From: M3007 sp041392625
GTDB lineage: Bacteria; Bacteroidota; Bacteroidia; Chitinophagales; Saprospiraceae
Assembly: GCA_041392625.1 (NCBI GenBank)
Contig: JAWKLR010000004.1
Coordinates: 62,001 to 126,000, forward strand
Length of the DNA: 64,000 nt
Direction of reading: 5' to 3'
Below the pieces are notes generated by a model that was not told the DNA's origin, ran no database searches, and saw only the letters and a program-made list of their open reading frames with translations. The translations under genes were made by a program, and so were the position numbers. Of this stretch, positions 10,601 to 18,501 are shown in pieces. Positions within the stretch are counted from its first letter, which is position 1. Every line of letters begins with the position of its first letter.

Positions 10601-13600
10601 CTCGCTGATCGCACGCTCAAACTCACTTGGGAAGTCTGGGAAGAAGTCATCACAGTCTGGGTGACCGTTGATTGGGTTCAAGCCCAGGATACAGTCACTG
10701 TATGGTGCCATACGGCGGATGGTAAACTTAACGTTTCCACAGTTGTCGTATGATCCGTCATCGAATGTTGTTGCTTTTACCCAAGTTACACCAGCAAATT
10801 CACAACCGTCGTCGCTTGGCTCGTAGCAGTCAAATGGATCATCGATACCGATAGATACAATTGTGTGCTCGTCACATGCAGCAACTGGTGGTGTGTAGTC
10901 GCGTACAGTCAGGTTAAAGTCACAAGTAGTCAGGTTACCACAATCGTCTTCTACTGTGTAGTATACGCGGTGTGTTCCGATTGGCAAACATGGTGTGTAA
11001 CCAAACTGTGCCAAAGTATCTGGGTTCCAGTGGTTGTTGCCTGGGAAGTCTACCAATGAGCCTCCGCCAGTGAACATACCAATGGTGTCAAATGTGTACT
11101 GGTCGATGCCTACTACCATCCAACTTACGTTGTTGATGCGTGAGCATGCGTCAGATACAATTACGTCTGGCAAGTTTACAGTTGCACAGCAAGTAAATGG
11201 ATCAGTAGATACTGTGATGTTTGCTGGGCACTCAACGTCTGGACCAGTGCTGTCCAGAACCTTGATGATTTGGTTGTGCTCGATAGCTTCACCTGCACAC
11301 CAGTCAATCACATCCCACTTACGAAGGATCTTGTATGTTCCGTCACAAATTTCAATTACTACGTCTTCGTATGTCCAGGAGATAGTACATCCGTCTGGCT
11401 CACCGAATACATATGGGTAACCCTGGTCTCCCTGACCTTCGATCCAGTCTGGAGTTGGGTATGCACCACCACACTCGTATGCAGGTGCGTCGATATCATC
11501 ATAATCCGGAGGAGTAACCAGGTTACCCAGGTTTGGAATGATGAAGCTGATTGTCTGTACACAAGTACCAGTGTTGCCACTAGCGTCTGTTGCAGTCCAC
11601 TTACGCAGAATCTGGTTAGTGAAACCGTCGTCACAACCACCAGGAACCTGAGTGTCCTGAGAAGTCAATGTGTACGTTCCACAGTTTTCGATAACCTCTG
11701 GCTGATATACTGCAGTTGCAGAGAAGTATGTGATAGCCAATTGGATATCATTTACTGTTCCCTGGTCACCACCAGTGTTGTCAGATGCAGTAACTGTCCA
11801 GTCACCAAGTGCATTAACACCAAGTGCTTTGCTCATAAAGTCGTTGCCTGCAAATACACCAAACTGAGCAAACAAACAAGATACTGGCATGATTGTATCA
11901 CCAGTTGTGTAGTTTACACATGGGTTGTAGCAATCTGGATCTTCGTCGTCAAAGGTTACTTTGATGTTGTCAGTGGCACCACACGTGTTGTCCCACAATA
12001 CGATGTCTGTTCCGTTTGGAGCAGTCAATACCAAGTCGATGTCACCAATCCAAGTGTGGTTGATGTCGATTGTTACATTCAGGTCAAGAACCTTCGCGTC
12101 AGCAGGGATACCTGCTACAGTGATAGTTCCTGTTGTAGTCTGGTTGTCGTTGATTGGGAAAGCACCTGTTCCGTCGTTTACCAACGTAAACAAAGAAGTG
12201 TTTCCAACTGCAGTAGATGGTGCGTTACAAGGCAGAGCAAGGTCGTCACAAAGTACGATAGGCTTGATCTTGTCTTCTACGTGTACCTGTCCCCAGCAAG
12301 AGTTGCCTGTGTCAGGATCAGTTACGCGTACTGCGTATGTTTTGTTGATATCAGATGGACCCAATACTGCTGGGAGCCATGGACCGTTACCCAAAGGCAA
12401 TGTCTTGTCGATCTGTACGATGTAATCGTCGTAGCAACCGTGTGGGCCACCTTCCAATACGTCGTCAGCACCGATCGTGTAAGAACAAGTCGCATCCAAA
12501 GAGATGTTGATCAAGTCGTTGCAAGACAGGGTAGATACTGGGTTTGGATATTCGTTGATTGTTACGTCAAAGCAGCACTGATCCAATACCTCGCCAGTCA
12601 ATGGGCTAACCAGATCAAAGCAGTTTGTAGTAGTACCACGTGGGAAAGATTCTCCTGAAGCCAGACCAGAAGTCTGAACGATATCAGGAACACCTACTGC
12701 AACAACCTGACCTACCAGTTCCTGGATTGGGTGGATATTTCCGTAACCCAAACTAACATAAGAGGTTGGAATAGCTGGGAAGCCAAAGATAGAACCAGTA
12801 CAGTTCATGTAGGCAGGGTCAGTGTTACCAGCATAGTTACTGGCGATACACCATGGGCCACCGGCCAATTGGCGCTGCTCAACTACGAAACGACCGCCTG
12901 GAGGGATAGAGGCAGGAGAGGTCAATACCTGGTTGCTGAATGTCTGGTTACCAACTACAGCAGTAGCGTTAGACTGAGCCAACAAAGTCATCTGACCAAC
13001 ATCCAATGTGGTGGATGGGTAAGCGCCAGTGTACTCATAAACGAAAATCTGTACAGTACCTGCAGACCAGGAAGCCATGTTCAATGACTCCATCAAGAAA
13101 CCATCTGTGATACCCATAGAAGGCAAATCATACATACGCCAGTGGCTGGTAGGATTCACACCACACTGAAGTGCGTCTTGAATGGTGTTCACACTGACAT
13201 TCTGAGTAATAGTACCAGGAACCAATACGTCAACACCACAGTTGCCAGTGAATTCTGGAGCTGGGTAGTTTACGATTGCATCACAAGCACCTGGATCCAG
13301 GTTGACAACAACATTTGATGGGCAAGTGAATACACATGGGTCAGTAGAAGTGTACGTTACATTTACAGTAACTTCTTCAATTGTACCTGGGTCACCAAAG
13401 AAAGAGTCACCAACATACAGTGTGTATGAACCGTTCACATCAGTACCCAAGCCAGTTACCATAGCAGACAACGTAGTCAATGCTGGTGGAGCGGCAATTG
13501 AACCTGCTGAAGGAGATACTTCTGCAGTTGGGATTGGGCTACCCAAGCCACCGATGTTTTCAGAAGAACCGTTTGCACCACCGTCTTTGAAGGTAGTTGG

Positions 13601-13987
13601 GTTCTGAGCAATAAAGTCAGAAGAAGAACCACAGCAGTCTACTCCGTTGTCACCAACATCTGTAAGACCTGGGCGGCTCATCAAAGCAACTACATTACCT
13701 GCTGGGTCAACCAACTTGATAGTCAAGTCACCTGCCCATGTGCTGGTAAGAGAAGTTTGAATAGAAATTTCGTTAATGGTAACATTAGATGTAGGGATAC
13801 CAGTAACGTTTACGGTCTTAGAGACCATGCTGCCGAGAGATCCGTCATATGCTCCATCATTAAATGGAAGAGAACCACCACCAGCAGAGAAAGAAACTGT
13901 CGTTTGGGCGGTCAGCAATGTTCCCATACACAACAGTGTCAGGAACGCACCGAACTTCAGCCCGAGAGTAAATTTTTTCATTATCAT
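7652..13987 (-). CDS. Giant T9SS-exported surface protein with P-domains, HYR-like modules, dockerin-like and cohesin-like regions
   Basis: A 2111-residue secreted protein. It starts MIMKKF with a signal peptide ending near LLTAQ (residue 28). The order of modules is: proprotein-convertase P-type domain about 30-215; HYR-like segment about 217-260; second P-type domain about 596-755; several HYR-like segments (about 910-1035, 1180-1280, 1410-1450 and later); a dockerin-like pair of helical calcium loops about 1763-1830 (DDNHLNGVSTYDLVLISKH and DANKSNSITTFDIVELRK); a cohesin-like beta region about 1899-2015; and a T9SS type A sorting domain from about 2027 (YQNTPNPF to the end). It is rich in Cys and Asp. 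It is probably anchored on or released from the cell surface, as an adhesin or matrix protein. No protease or glycosidase catalytic domain is seen. Sense codons avoid TTA, CTA and TCA, which points to high expression. Confidence 0.9.
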   Translation of the reverse strand: MIMKKFTLGLKFGAFLTLLCMGTLLTAQTTVSFSAGGGSLPFNDGAYDGSLGSMVSKTVNVTGIPTSNVTINEISIQTSLTSTWAGDLTIKLVDPAGNVVALMSRPGLTDVGDNGVDCCGSSSDFIAQNPTTFKDGGANGSSENIGGLGSPIPTAEVSPSAGSIAAPPALTTLSAMVTGLGTDVNGSYTLYVGDSFFGDPGTIEEVTVNVTYTSTDPCVFTCPSNVVVNLDPGACDAIVNYPAPEFTGNCGVDVLVPGTITQNVSVNTIQDALQCGVNPTSHWRMYDLPSMGITDGFLMESLNMASWSAGTVQIFVYEYTGAYPSTTLDVGQMTLLAQSNATAVVGNQTFSNQVLTSPASIPPGGRFVVEQRQLAGGPWCIASNYAGNTDPAYMNCTGSIFGFPAIPTSYVSLGYGNIHPIQELVGQVVAVGVPDIVQTSGLASGESFPRGTTTNCFDLVSPLTGEVLDQCCFDVTINEYPNPVSTLSCNDLINISLDATCSYTIGADDVLEGGPHGCYDDYIVQIDKTLPLGNGPWLPAVLGPSDINKTYAVRVTDPDTGNSCWGQVHVEDKIKPIVLCDDLALPCNAPSTAVGNTSLFTLVNDGTGAFPINDNQTTTGTITVAGIPADAKVLDLNVTIDINHTWIGDIDLVLTAPNGTDIVLWDNTCGATDNIKVTFDDEDPDCYNPCVNYTTGDTIMPVSCLFAQFGVFAGNDFMSKALGVNALGDWTVTASDNTGGDQGTVNDIQLAITYFSATAVYQPEVIENCGTYTLTSQDTQVPGGCDDGFTNQILRKWTATDASGNTGTCVQTISFIIPNLGNLVTPPDYDDIDAPAYECGGAYPTPDWIEGQGDQGYPYVFGEPDGCTISWTYEDVVIEICDGTYKILRKWDVIDWCAGEAIEHNQIIKVLDSTGPDVECPANITVSTDPFTCCATVNLPDVIVSDACSRINNVSWMVVGIDQYTFDTIGMFTGGGSLVDFPGNNHWNPDTLAQFGYTPCLPIGTHRVYYTVEDDCGNLTTCDFNLTVRDYTPPVAACDEHTIVSIGIDDPFDCYEPSDDGCEFAGVTWVKATTFDDGSYDNCGNVKFTIRRMAPYSDCILGLNPINGHPDCDDFFPDFPSEFERAISEYDSIKFYCCEVGTEQMVVLRVYQTDVNGNITIGPDGTPVYNECMIEVEVQDKIKPVCQSPANVTVSCENFDPSLWAYGKASVYDNCCLDSTQVYQGQKGLSHAVNYALFDTLCNKGTITRTFRAWDCHGFSSQCTQRIVVNYEQDYYVKFPNDVIVNECDGSGNYGEPTFFGEDCELLGVSFEDEVFTVVPDACYKIERTWHIINWCTYNPNQPCIFVPNPNPNAISNHPSNLPGPTVSAPGTLQPWNPTIVKINPTDALPTNYSTFWDANANCYEYKQIIKIVDNEDPVFDNCPASPVEICDLTANDPLFWNDAAYWDNTIGTHDLCEAPTELCVTVTDSCGGADINVRYLLFLDIDGDGVMETEISSTNPPAPNSVPYLGGTPFDHRPVVFNQKYRFNIDWTTSGTARTACVRWDWLQQPANHNDNILQGVVPQLPYGTHKIKWFAEDGCGNEAICEYTFVVKDCKKPTVVCINGLSVNIMPTGMITLWASDFLQYTEDNCTPADQIKIAIVKSSQSTGTFPVDALGNPITSVTFDCSELGPQPVQLWAQDAAGNADFCETYVIVQDNMGNCDPDDQVSVAGALKTEVANGVEEGNVELNSSNPAFPPAGMFDMTDNNGDYMFSNALPISSDATVTPLKDDNHLNGVSTYDLVLISKHILGLETLDSPYKMIAADANKSNSITTFDIVELRKLILGIYNELPNNTSWRFVDQSFDFADPSNPFASQFPEFLTIAAIQNPMDNGDFVSVKVGDVNGSAIANSFMSADDRTAGTLLFDVANREVKAGEEFTVNFTAAEAVLGYQFTMNFNNLAVVDVVPGSDMSMDNFAVFADAITTSFDGKVAGEFGVKFRAQADGMLSDMVGVSSRITKAEAYNTGAERLDVAFRFDGTTIAGVGFELYQNTPNPFVNKTMIGFHLPEATEATLSIYDETGRMIYTQTGDFAKGYNAITIDRGMLNTTGMLYYKVETAKESATRKMIQTK

Positions 13988-14042
13988 GAGATGAATTTAC
14001 GATTAATGATAGTGTTTGAATTGGTTTACCAAAGGGCTGGAA

Positions 14043-14474
14043 TTACTGAAGTTCACTAACAACTTCTTCGTAAACCGCTTTGATGTCTGCTGTTTCTACG
14101 CCAATTGAATTGACTTTGTTTACAGCATCCAGAAGAGCGTACTCAACTGGTACCCAGTAGTTGCCTACCTGGCCAGATACGTAAGACACAAAGTTGTGCT
14201 TGTAACGTACGTAAGGGCTTGTACCTGCATCGTCCAACTGAGCCTTGAGGCTGTTGTTGATTGATGCGAAAGCTACAAGTGCATCATCGTGGTCGAAGGT
14301 ATTGATGTCATACGCCTCAACACCGATCTTTGCTGCCGTAGTAGCCAAAGGGTTGCTCAAATCAGAAGCCTGGCCCTGTGCTGTTGCTGTACCTGCAAAT
14401 GCAAATACAAATGCACAAACCATAACTGCTGCTCCAAGAACCTTCTGAGTACCTTTAGAAAGCATTTGAATCAT
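14043..14474 (-). CDS. Small exported protein of unknown function
   Basis: 143 residues. A classical signal peptide (hydrophobic residues 11-30, cleavage after GTATA near residue 32) is followed by a mature part of about 110 residues that looks helical, with no Cys in the mature part and no known motif. It lies 56 nt upstream of the giant surface protein gene on the same strand and shares its codon bias, so the two may be coexpressed. Whether it assists the large protein is a guess. Confidence 0.7.
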   Translation of the reverse strand: MIQMLSKGTQKVLGAAVMVCAFVFAFAGTATAQGQASDLSNPLATTAAKIGVEAYDINTFDHDDALVAFASINNSLKAQLDDAGTSPYVRYKHNFVSYVSGQVGNYWVPVEYALLDAVNKVNSIGVETADIKAVYEEVVSELQ

Positions 14475-14526
14475 GAGTGATAAGTTTTGGATGTGAAAAA
14501 AATTTTAATTCGATTTATTCTAATAC

Positions 14527-14550
14527 ATTAATTGCAGGGTTGCAATTAAT
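14527..14550. terminator. Hairpin at the end of the lipoprotein gene
   Basis: A 10-bp perfect stem (14527-14536 with 14541-14550) and a GGGT loop, overlapping the stop codon of the gene at 14546. The T-tract on the minus strand is poor, so termination is uncertain. Confidence 0.4.
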
Positions 14551-15094
14551 TTTCTTTTTCAACAAGGCCCTTCGCCAGGCGCGTATATTCTGAGATACGC
14601 TCTTTATTGGTTGACACCTTATATTGCAAAGCCTCTGTTAGTTGCTTCAACTCAGCAGCATTGCCACCAGCAGCTATATTTTCCTGAATGGCCTTTTCCA
14701 GATCCTGAATCTCATCGCTCATCACTACAGTCTTCATAATCATGCTGTTGATGTGATTGACGTTTCTGTTCGATGCAGAATCTGCTTGTTGTGCAGCAGC
14801 TTCAGAAACGGATGCATAATACTGCTCCAACTCCTGACGGGCAGTAGATAATTCAGAGAGGAAAGCTTTACTGTCATCAAGCACTACCTGGGATTGTACG
14901 GATGCATCGTTTGCCTTTGAATTGTCAGAAGCAGAGGAAGTACCGCTCTGACATGCAGCAATAAAAAATACCAGTAAAAATAAGGTAAGAGCCCGAATGG
15001 ACTGGAGGGTGGGATTTGGGGTAAGAGTAGCGGTTCGACTCCTATCAGGCCTGGCCTGGAAAGTCGGATCGAAGGATCTTTTCAATGAGTCCAT
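14546..15094 (-). CDS. Probable lipoprotein with coiled coil
   Basis: With the ATG at 15092-15094 the protein has 182 residues. An unusually long basic N-region is followed by a hydrophobic stretch and a lipobox-like FIAAC near residue 48, so it is probably a lipoprotein. The mature part is helical, rich in A/E/Q, with coiled-coil character about residues 70-175. An open frame continues 26 codons upstream, but that extension does not look like an export signal. The true start could also lie nearer to the hydrophobic segment. Function not recognised. Confidence 0.6.
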   Translation of the reverse strand: MDSLKRSFDPTFQARPDRSRTATLTPNPTLQSIRALTLFLLVFFIAACQSGTSSASDNSKANDASVQSQVVLDDSKAFLSELSTARQELEQYYASVSEAAAQQADSASNRNVNHINSMIMKTVVMSDEIQDLEKAIQENIAAGGNAAELKQLTEALQYKVSTNKERISEYTRLAKGLVEKEN

Positions 15095-15298
15095 AATTAG
15101 GCGGTGTAGAGAAAGTAAAAGGCAAAACAGTTTGCCAATTTCATTTCGATTCAAAGACAAATATTGTGCCACAAATTCCGGCCCTTCACACCGGACTAAA
15201 CAAAATGAGTACCAACCTAAGTTCCTGAAAAAAATAAAGGGGAGCCTAAACGTTTACCCATGAGTTATAACGTGGTAATAAGGATTAAAAGTGAATGA

Positions 15299-15317
15299 CC
15301 ACCACCAAAGGTGGTGG
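15299..15317. repeat. Subterminal hairpin of the IS200-like element (3' side of tnpA)
   Basis: CCACCACC-AAA-GGTGGTGG, an 8-bp stem with a 3-nt loop. A second hairpin (CCCCC-AAA-GGGGG, 15333-15345) lies between it and tnpA and may end tnpA transcription. Confidence 0.75.
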
Positions 15318-15352
15318 CTTCAATAAATAATACCCCCAAAGGGGGATAGCCT

Positions 15353-15802
15353 CTAGAAGAGTGTGAAATCGTCTTTGTTTTTCTCTTCTTCACGCTCTTT
15401 CTTTTCTTGATATTTTACATACCTAACTATCTTATCTTCATCTATGCCAACTGTACTCACAAAATACCCGCGTGACCAAAAATGATTTCCCCAATAGGGT
15501 TTCTTCTTCAAACTTGGAAAACTCTTGAACAAAGCGATAGCCGTTTTACCCTTTACTATCCCCATAAAATCTGAAACACTCAGTTTCGGTGGGATGGAAC
15601 AAACTATATGTACATGATCTAACTGTACGTTTAACTCTATCACTTCAACCGATTTCCATTCACATATTAACTTTATCTTGTCTTCAACATTATCTGCCAC
15701 TAGATCGCGCAATAAACGATAACGGTACTTCGGTGTCCAAACTATATGATAGTTACAATGGTAGATTGAATGGGATAATTTACGATATTTTATCAGTGCC
15801 AT
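15353..15802 (-). CDS. tnpA: IS200/IS605 family transposase TnpA
   Basis: A 149-residue single-strand DNA transposase of the Y1 HUH class. The HUH motif is H63-V-H65 in LDHVHIVCSIPP. The catalytic Tyr is Y128 with Q132 in RYVKYQ (YxxxQ). The conserved WTPKYRY and WSRGYFVST segments are also present. The length and all catalytic residues look intact, so the element may be active. No other copy is in the window. Confidence 0.95.
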   Translation of the reverse strand: MALIKYRKLSHSIYHCNYHIVWTPKYRYRLLRDLVADNVEDKIKLICEWKSVEVIELNVQLDHVHIVCSIPPKLSVSDFMGIVKGKTAIALFKSFPSLKKKPYWGNHFWSRGYFVSTVGIDEDKIVRYVKYQEKKEREEEKNKDDFTLF

Positions 15803-15841
15803 TCAACAAGATAAACACAACTGGCATAGCCTACAAACATT

Positions 15842-15862
15842 ACCACCGTCAAAGACGGTGGT
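15842..15862. repeat. Subterminal hairpin of the IS200-like element (5' side of tnpA)
   Basis: ACCACCGTC-AAA-GACGGTGGT, a 9-bp stem with a 3-nt loop, 40 nt upstream of the transposase start. Loop and stem resemble those of the hairpin at 15299-15317, as expected for TnpA recognition sites. Confidence 0.75.
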
Positions 15863-15879
15863 TTTAACATTCAAATAAA

Positions 15880-16160
15880 GAAACCACATACATGTTGAAC
15901 ACTATGTGATTTCTTTCTGGGCCAAATATACTCCCGATCCCGAATAAAAAAAAGCTCCGGCATAGTTAAATTATTAGAGCCATGTAAACTTTAACAAAAA
16001 TATATTTATAAGAAACTGATTATTAGCACTTTGTATTTTTCATATAAAAATTATCTTTTAACTAAAAGCCGAATCTGACCGTACAACTATTGGCTTAGCC
16101 GGCCATCAAAGCGCGCGCAACAACCGTCCAATCTTCAACCAAAGAGCCCCAGAAAGAAAA
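15880..16160. other. Gap between the IS element and the groEL terminator
   Basis: AT-rich, about 280 bases. I see no coding frame, RNA gene or clear promoter in it. Confidence 0.6.
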
Positions 16161-16191
16161 ACAGGCTTCCGGGCAATGCCCAGAAGCCTGT
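16161..16191 (-). terminator. Terminator of groES-groEL
   Basis: An imperfect stem of about 13 bp (16161-16174 with 16178-16191, one mismatch) and an AAT loop. On the minus strand it is followed by a T-rich run. Confidence 0.85.
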
Positions 16192-16226
16192 ATGTATTCA
16201 CAACTTATTTCTACTCACTTTCAAAC

Positions 16227-17873
16227 TTACATCATGCCACCCATGTCCATGCCTGGCGCACCGTGCGAATGGCCATGTCCTGCACTTGCTGGTTCAGGTT
16301 TATCGTTGATCACACATTCGGTGGTCAGAACCAAACCAGCGATAGAAGAAGCATTCTCCAATGCAACACGGGTTACCTTTGTTGGGTCGATGATTCCGGC
16401 TTTCTTCAAATCTTCATATTGATCCATCCGCGCGTTGTAGCCAAAGTCGCCTTTTCCATCCAACACTTTGTGGAAAACGATTGACCCATCCACACCTGCA
16501 TTTTCAGCAATCGTGCGAATTGGTGCTTCGAGTGACTTGCGGGCAATGGCGATACCAATGTTCTCATCTTCGTTTGCACCTTTCAATTTATCCAGGCTTG
16601 AAATGGAACGAACAAGCGCTACACCACCACCGGCTACGATGCCTTCTTCAATGGCAGCACGTGTTGCGTGCAATGCATCGTCTACGCGGTCTTTCTTTTC
16701 TTTCATTTCAACCTCAGTCGCTGCACCTACATATAGTACTGCAACACCGCCAGCCAGTTTGGCCAGGCGCTCCTGCAACTTCTCGCGATCGTAATCGCTG
16801 GTTGTTGCTTCAATTTGCTGCTTGATCTGGCTGATACGAGCCTGAATGGCTTCGTCTGTACCAGATCCACCTACAACTGTGGTATTGTCTTTATCAACAG
16901 TAATGCGCTCGCAACTTCCCATGTGTGCAAGTTCTGCATTCTCCAATTTGTATCCTTGTTCCTCGCTGATAACAGTACCACCAGTAAGAATAGCAATGTC
17001 TTCCAACATCGCTTTGCGGCGATCACCAAATCCAGGTGCTTTCACTGCAACTACTTTCAGGCCTGCACGGAGACGGTTAACTACCAACACTCCAAGTGCC
17101 TGGCTGTCGATGTCTTCGGCGATGATCAAAAGTGGGCGACCAGTTTGAAGTGCTTTTTCCAACACTGGAACCAAATCGCTCATGTTGCTGATTTTTTTGT
17201 CTGTAATCAACAACAGCGGGTTTTCATAATCAGCAACCATCTTCTCTGTATCGGTAATGAAGTATGGGCTGAGGTATCCGCGGTCAAACTGCATACCAAT
17301 CACCTCCTCTACATAGGTGTCGGTTCCTTTTGCTTCTTCCACAGTGATTACTCCATCTTTGCTTACGCGCTTCATGGCATCAGCGATGAGTGAACCAATA
17401 GTTTCGTCGTTGTTGGCTGAAATTGCTGCCACCTGCTGAATTTTGCTGAAGTCATCACCAATGGTTTCAGACTGGTTTGCCAAATTTTCAACTACGGTCT
17501 TAACGGCACGGTCGATACCTCGCTTAAGATCCATTGGATTTGAACCGGCAGCAACGCTTTTCAAACCGGCAGTTACCATGGCCTGTGCAAGAACAGTAGC
17601 AGTTGTAGTACCGTCACCAGCAATATCTGCGGTTTTGGATGCTACCTCTTTTACCATCTGTGCACCCATGTTTGCAACCGGATCTTCCAGTTCAACTTCC
17701 TTGGCTACGGTTACACCGTCTTTGGTGATAGCAGGAGCACCAAATGATTTTTGAATTACAACATTGCGTCCTTTAGGACCCAGAGTTACTTTTACGGCAT
17801 TGGCAAGTGCATCTACACCATCCTTGAGTTTACCGCGAGCATCACTATCAAAACTGATTTGTTTTGCAGACAT
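16227..17873 (-). CDS. groEL: 60 kDa chaperonin GroEL
   Basis: ATP-dependent folding chamber of the cytoplasm, working with GroES. The 548 residues are full length. They start with SAKQISFDSDARGKL and contain the ATP-binding DGTTTATVLAQAM segment. The tail is the flexible Gly/Met-rich end MDMGGMM, preceded by a His-rich stretch. It lies 71 nt downstream of groES in the same direction, and a terminator follows. Confidence 0.99.
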   Translation of the reverse strand: MSAKQISFDSDARGKLKDGVDALANAVKVTLGPKGRNVVIQKSFGAPAITKDGVTVAKEVELEDPVANMGAQMVKEVASKTADIAGDGTTTATVLAQAMVTAGLKSVAAGSNPMDLKRGIDRAVKTVVENLANQSETIGDDFSKIQQVAAISANNDETIGSLIADAMKRVSKDGVITVEEAKGTDTYVEEVIGMQFDRGYLSPYFITDTEKMVADYENPLLLITDKKISNMSDLVPVLEKALQTGRPLLIIAEDIDSQALGVLVVNRLRAGLKVVAVKAPGFGDRRKAMLEDIAILTGGTVISEEQGYKLENAELAHMGSCERITVDKDNTTVVGGSGTDEAIQARISQIKQQIEATTSDYDREKLQERLAKLAGGVAVLYVGAATEVEMKEKKDRVDDALHATRAAIEEGIVAGGGVALVRSISSLDKLKGANEDENIGIAIARKSLEAPIRTIAENAGVDGSIVFHKVLDGKGDFGYNARMDQYEDLKKAGIIDPTKVTRVALENASSIAGLVLTTECVINDKPEPASAGHGHSHGAPGMDMGGMM

Positions 17874-17944
17874 ATTATTTAAGTTTTTGTTTTAAATGAA
17901 TAAGTAATTGGGAGTTTCTGAATGGAGAAATCGGATCCTTGGAA

Positions 17945-18208
17945 TTAGATCACACAAAGGATTTCCTCTTCGCGCAGGATCAGGTAGTCTACACCTTCGT
18001 AGTGAATTTCCTGTCCGGCATATTTGCCATACAATACCTGGTCGCCTACTTGTACGGTCATAAGGTTGCCGTCTTTACCAGGACCAATAGCGATTACTTC
18101 GCCTTTCTGTGGCTTTTCTTTTGCAGTATCCGGGATAATAATCCCACCTTTTGTCTTTTCATCGGCCGGAGCCGGCTTGATGATCACACGGTCTGCGATA
18201 GGTTTCAT
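17945..18208 (-). CDS. groES: 10 kDa chaperonin GroES
   Basis: Co-chaperonin lid of GroEL. 87 residues, slightly short for the family. It starts MKPIADRVIIKPAPADEKT and contains the mobile loop KTKGGIIIPDTAKEKP with the conserved GGIIIP contact. It is first in the groES-groEL operon. I found no CIRCE inverted repeat upstream, so HrcA control is not supported here. Confidence 0.98.
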   Translation of the reverse strand: MKPIADRVIIKPAPADEKTKGGIIIPDTAKEKPQKGEVIAIGPGKDGNLMTVQVGDQVLYGKYAGQEIHYEGVDYLILREEEILCVI

Positions 18209-18410
18209 ACGTTACTTATTTTGTTTGGTTTAACCTAAATTGATTTATGAGTTAAGGAAAAAGGCATCACGGCCTTTATCCGACATCTTCGCATGATCAG
18301 ACTTCGTGCCAAGGCTGTTTTCCTGCCATTTTTTCAGATTTAACAGACATGGCAAAGACATCTTGTCACCCAAACCCTTTCAATCTGACAGAAGGGATAC
18401 CTATATATAT

Positions 18411-18482
18411 AGTAGTCAGTGGTCAGTGGTAAGTGGTAAGTGGTCAGTAGACTTGCCATGCGTGGCAGGGTGGTCAGTAATA
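18411..18482. repeat. Heptamer repeat tract (AGTRGTM type)
   Basis: Six consecutive 7-mers from 18411 to 18452 (AGTAGTC, AGTGGTC, AGTGGTA, AGTGGTA, AGTGGTC, AGTAGAC), with a partial copy further on (GTGGTCAGTAATAGT). It lies between groES and the ACP phosphodiesterase gene and belongs to the same family as the inverted tracts at 20350, 21384, 26106, 29164 and 30894. Confidence 0.85.
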
Positions 18483-18501
18483 GTTGGCGGGCTGGAACCA
18501 A

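Larger units (their letters stand above)
15293..15875 (-). mobile_element. IS200/IS605-type insertion sequence (tnpA only)
   Basis: A single Y1/HUH transposase gene flanked by two short hairpins (15299-15317 and 15842-15862). This is the arrangement of IS200-type elements, which have no terminal inverted repeats and make no target duplication. The exact ends cannot be fixed from one copy. A related sequence TTGAA/GAATG occurs just outside both hairpins. No tnpB is present. It sits between the lipoprotein gene and groEL and interrupts no gene. Confidence 0.85.

Noticed and set aside
7604..12658. Long open frames on the plus strand (7604-8329, 9275-10405, 11270-12658) antisense to the giant surface protein
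   Set aside because: Their translations are Cys/Val/Tyr-rich with no family likeness. They arise because the sense gene avoids TTA, CTA and TCA codons.
15032..15042. GGTTCGACTCC, which looks like a tRNA T-loop
   Set aside because: The flanks cannot form a T-stem or acceptor stem and it lies inside the N-terminal coding part of the lipoprotein gene.
18209..18260. Possible CIRCE element in front of groES
   Set aside because: No TTAGCACTC-N9-GAGTGCTAA-like inverted repeat is present.
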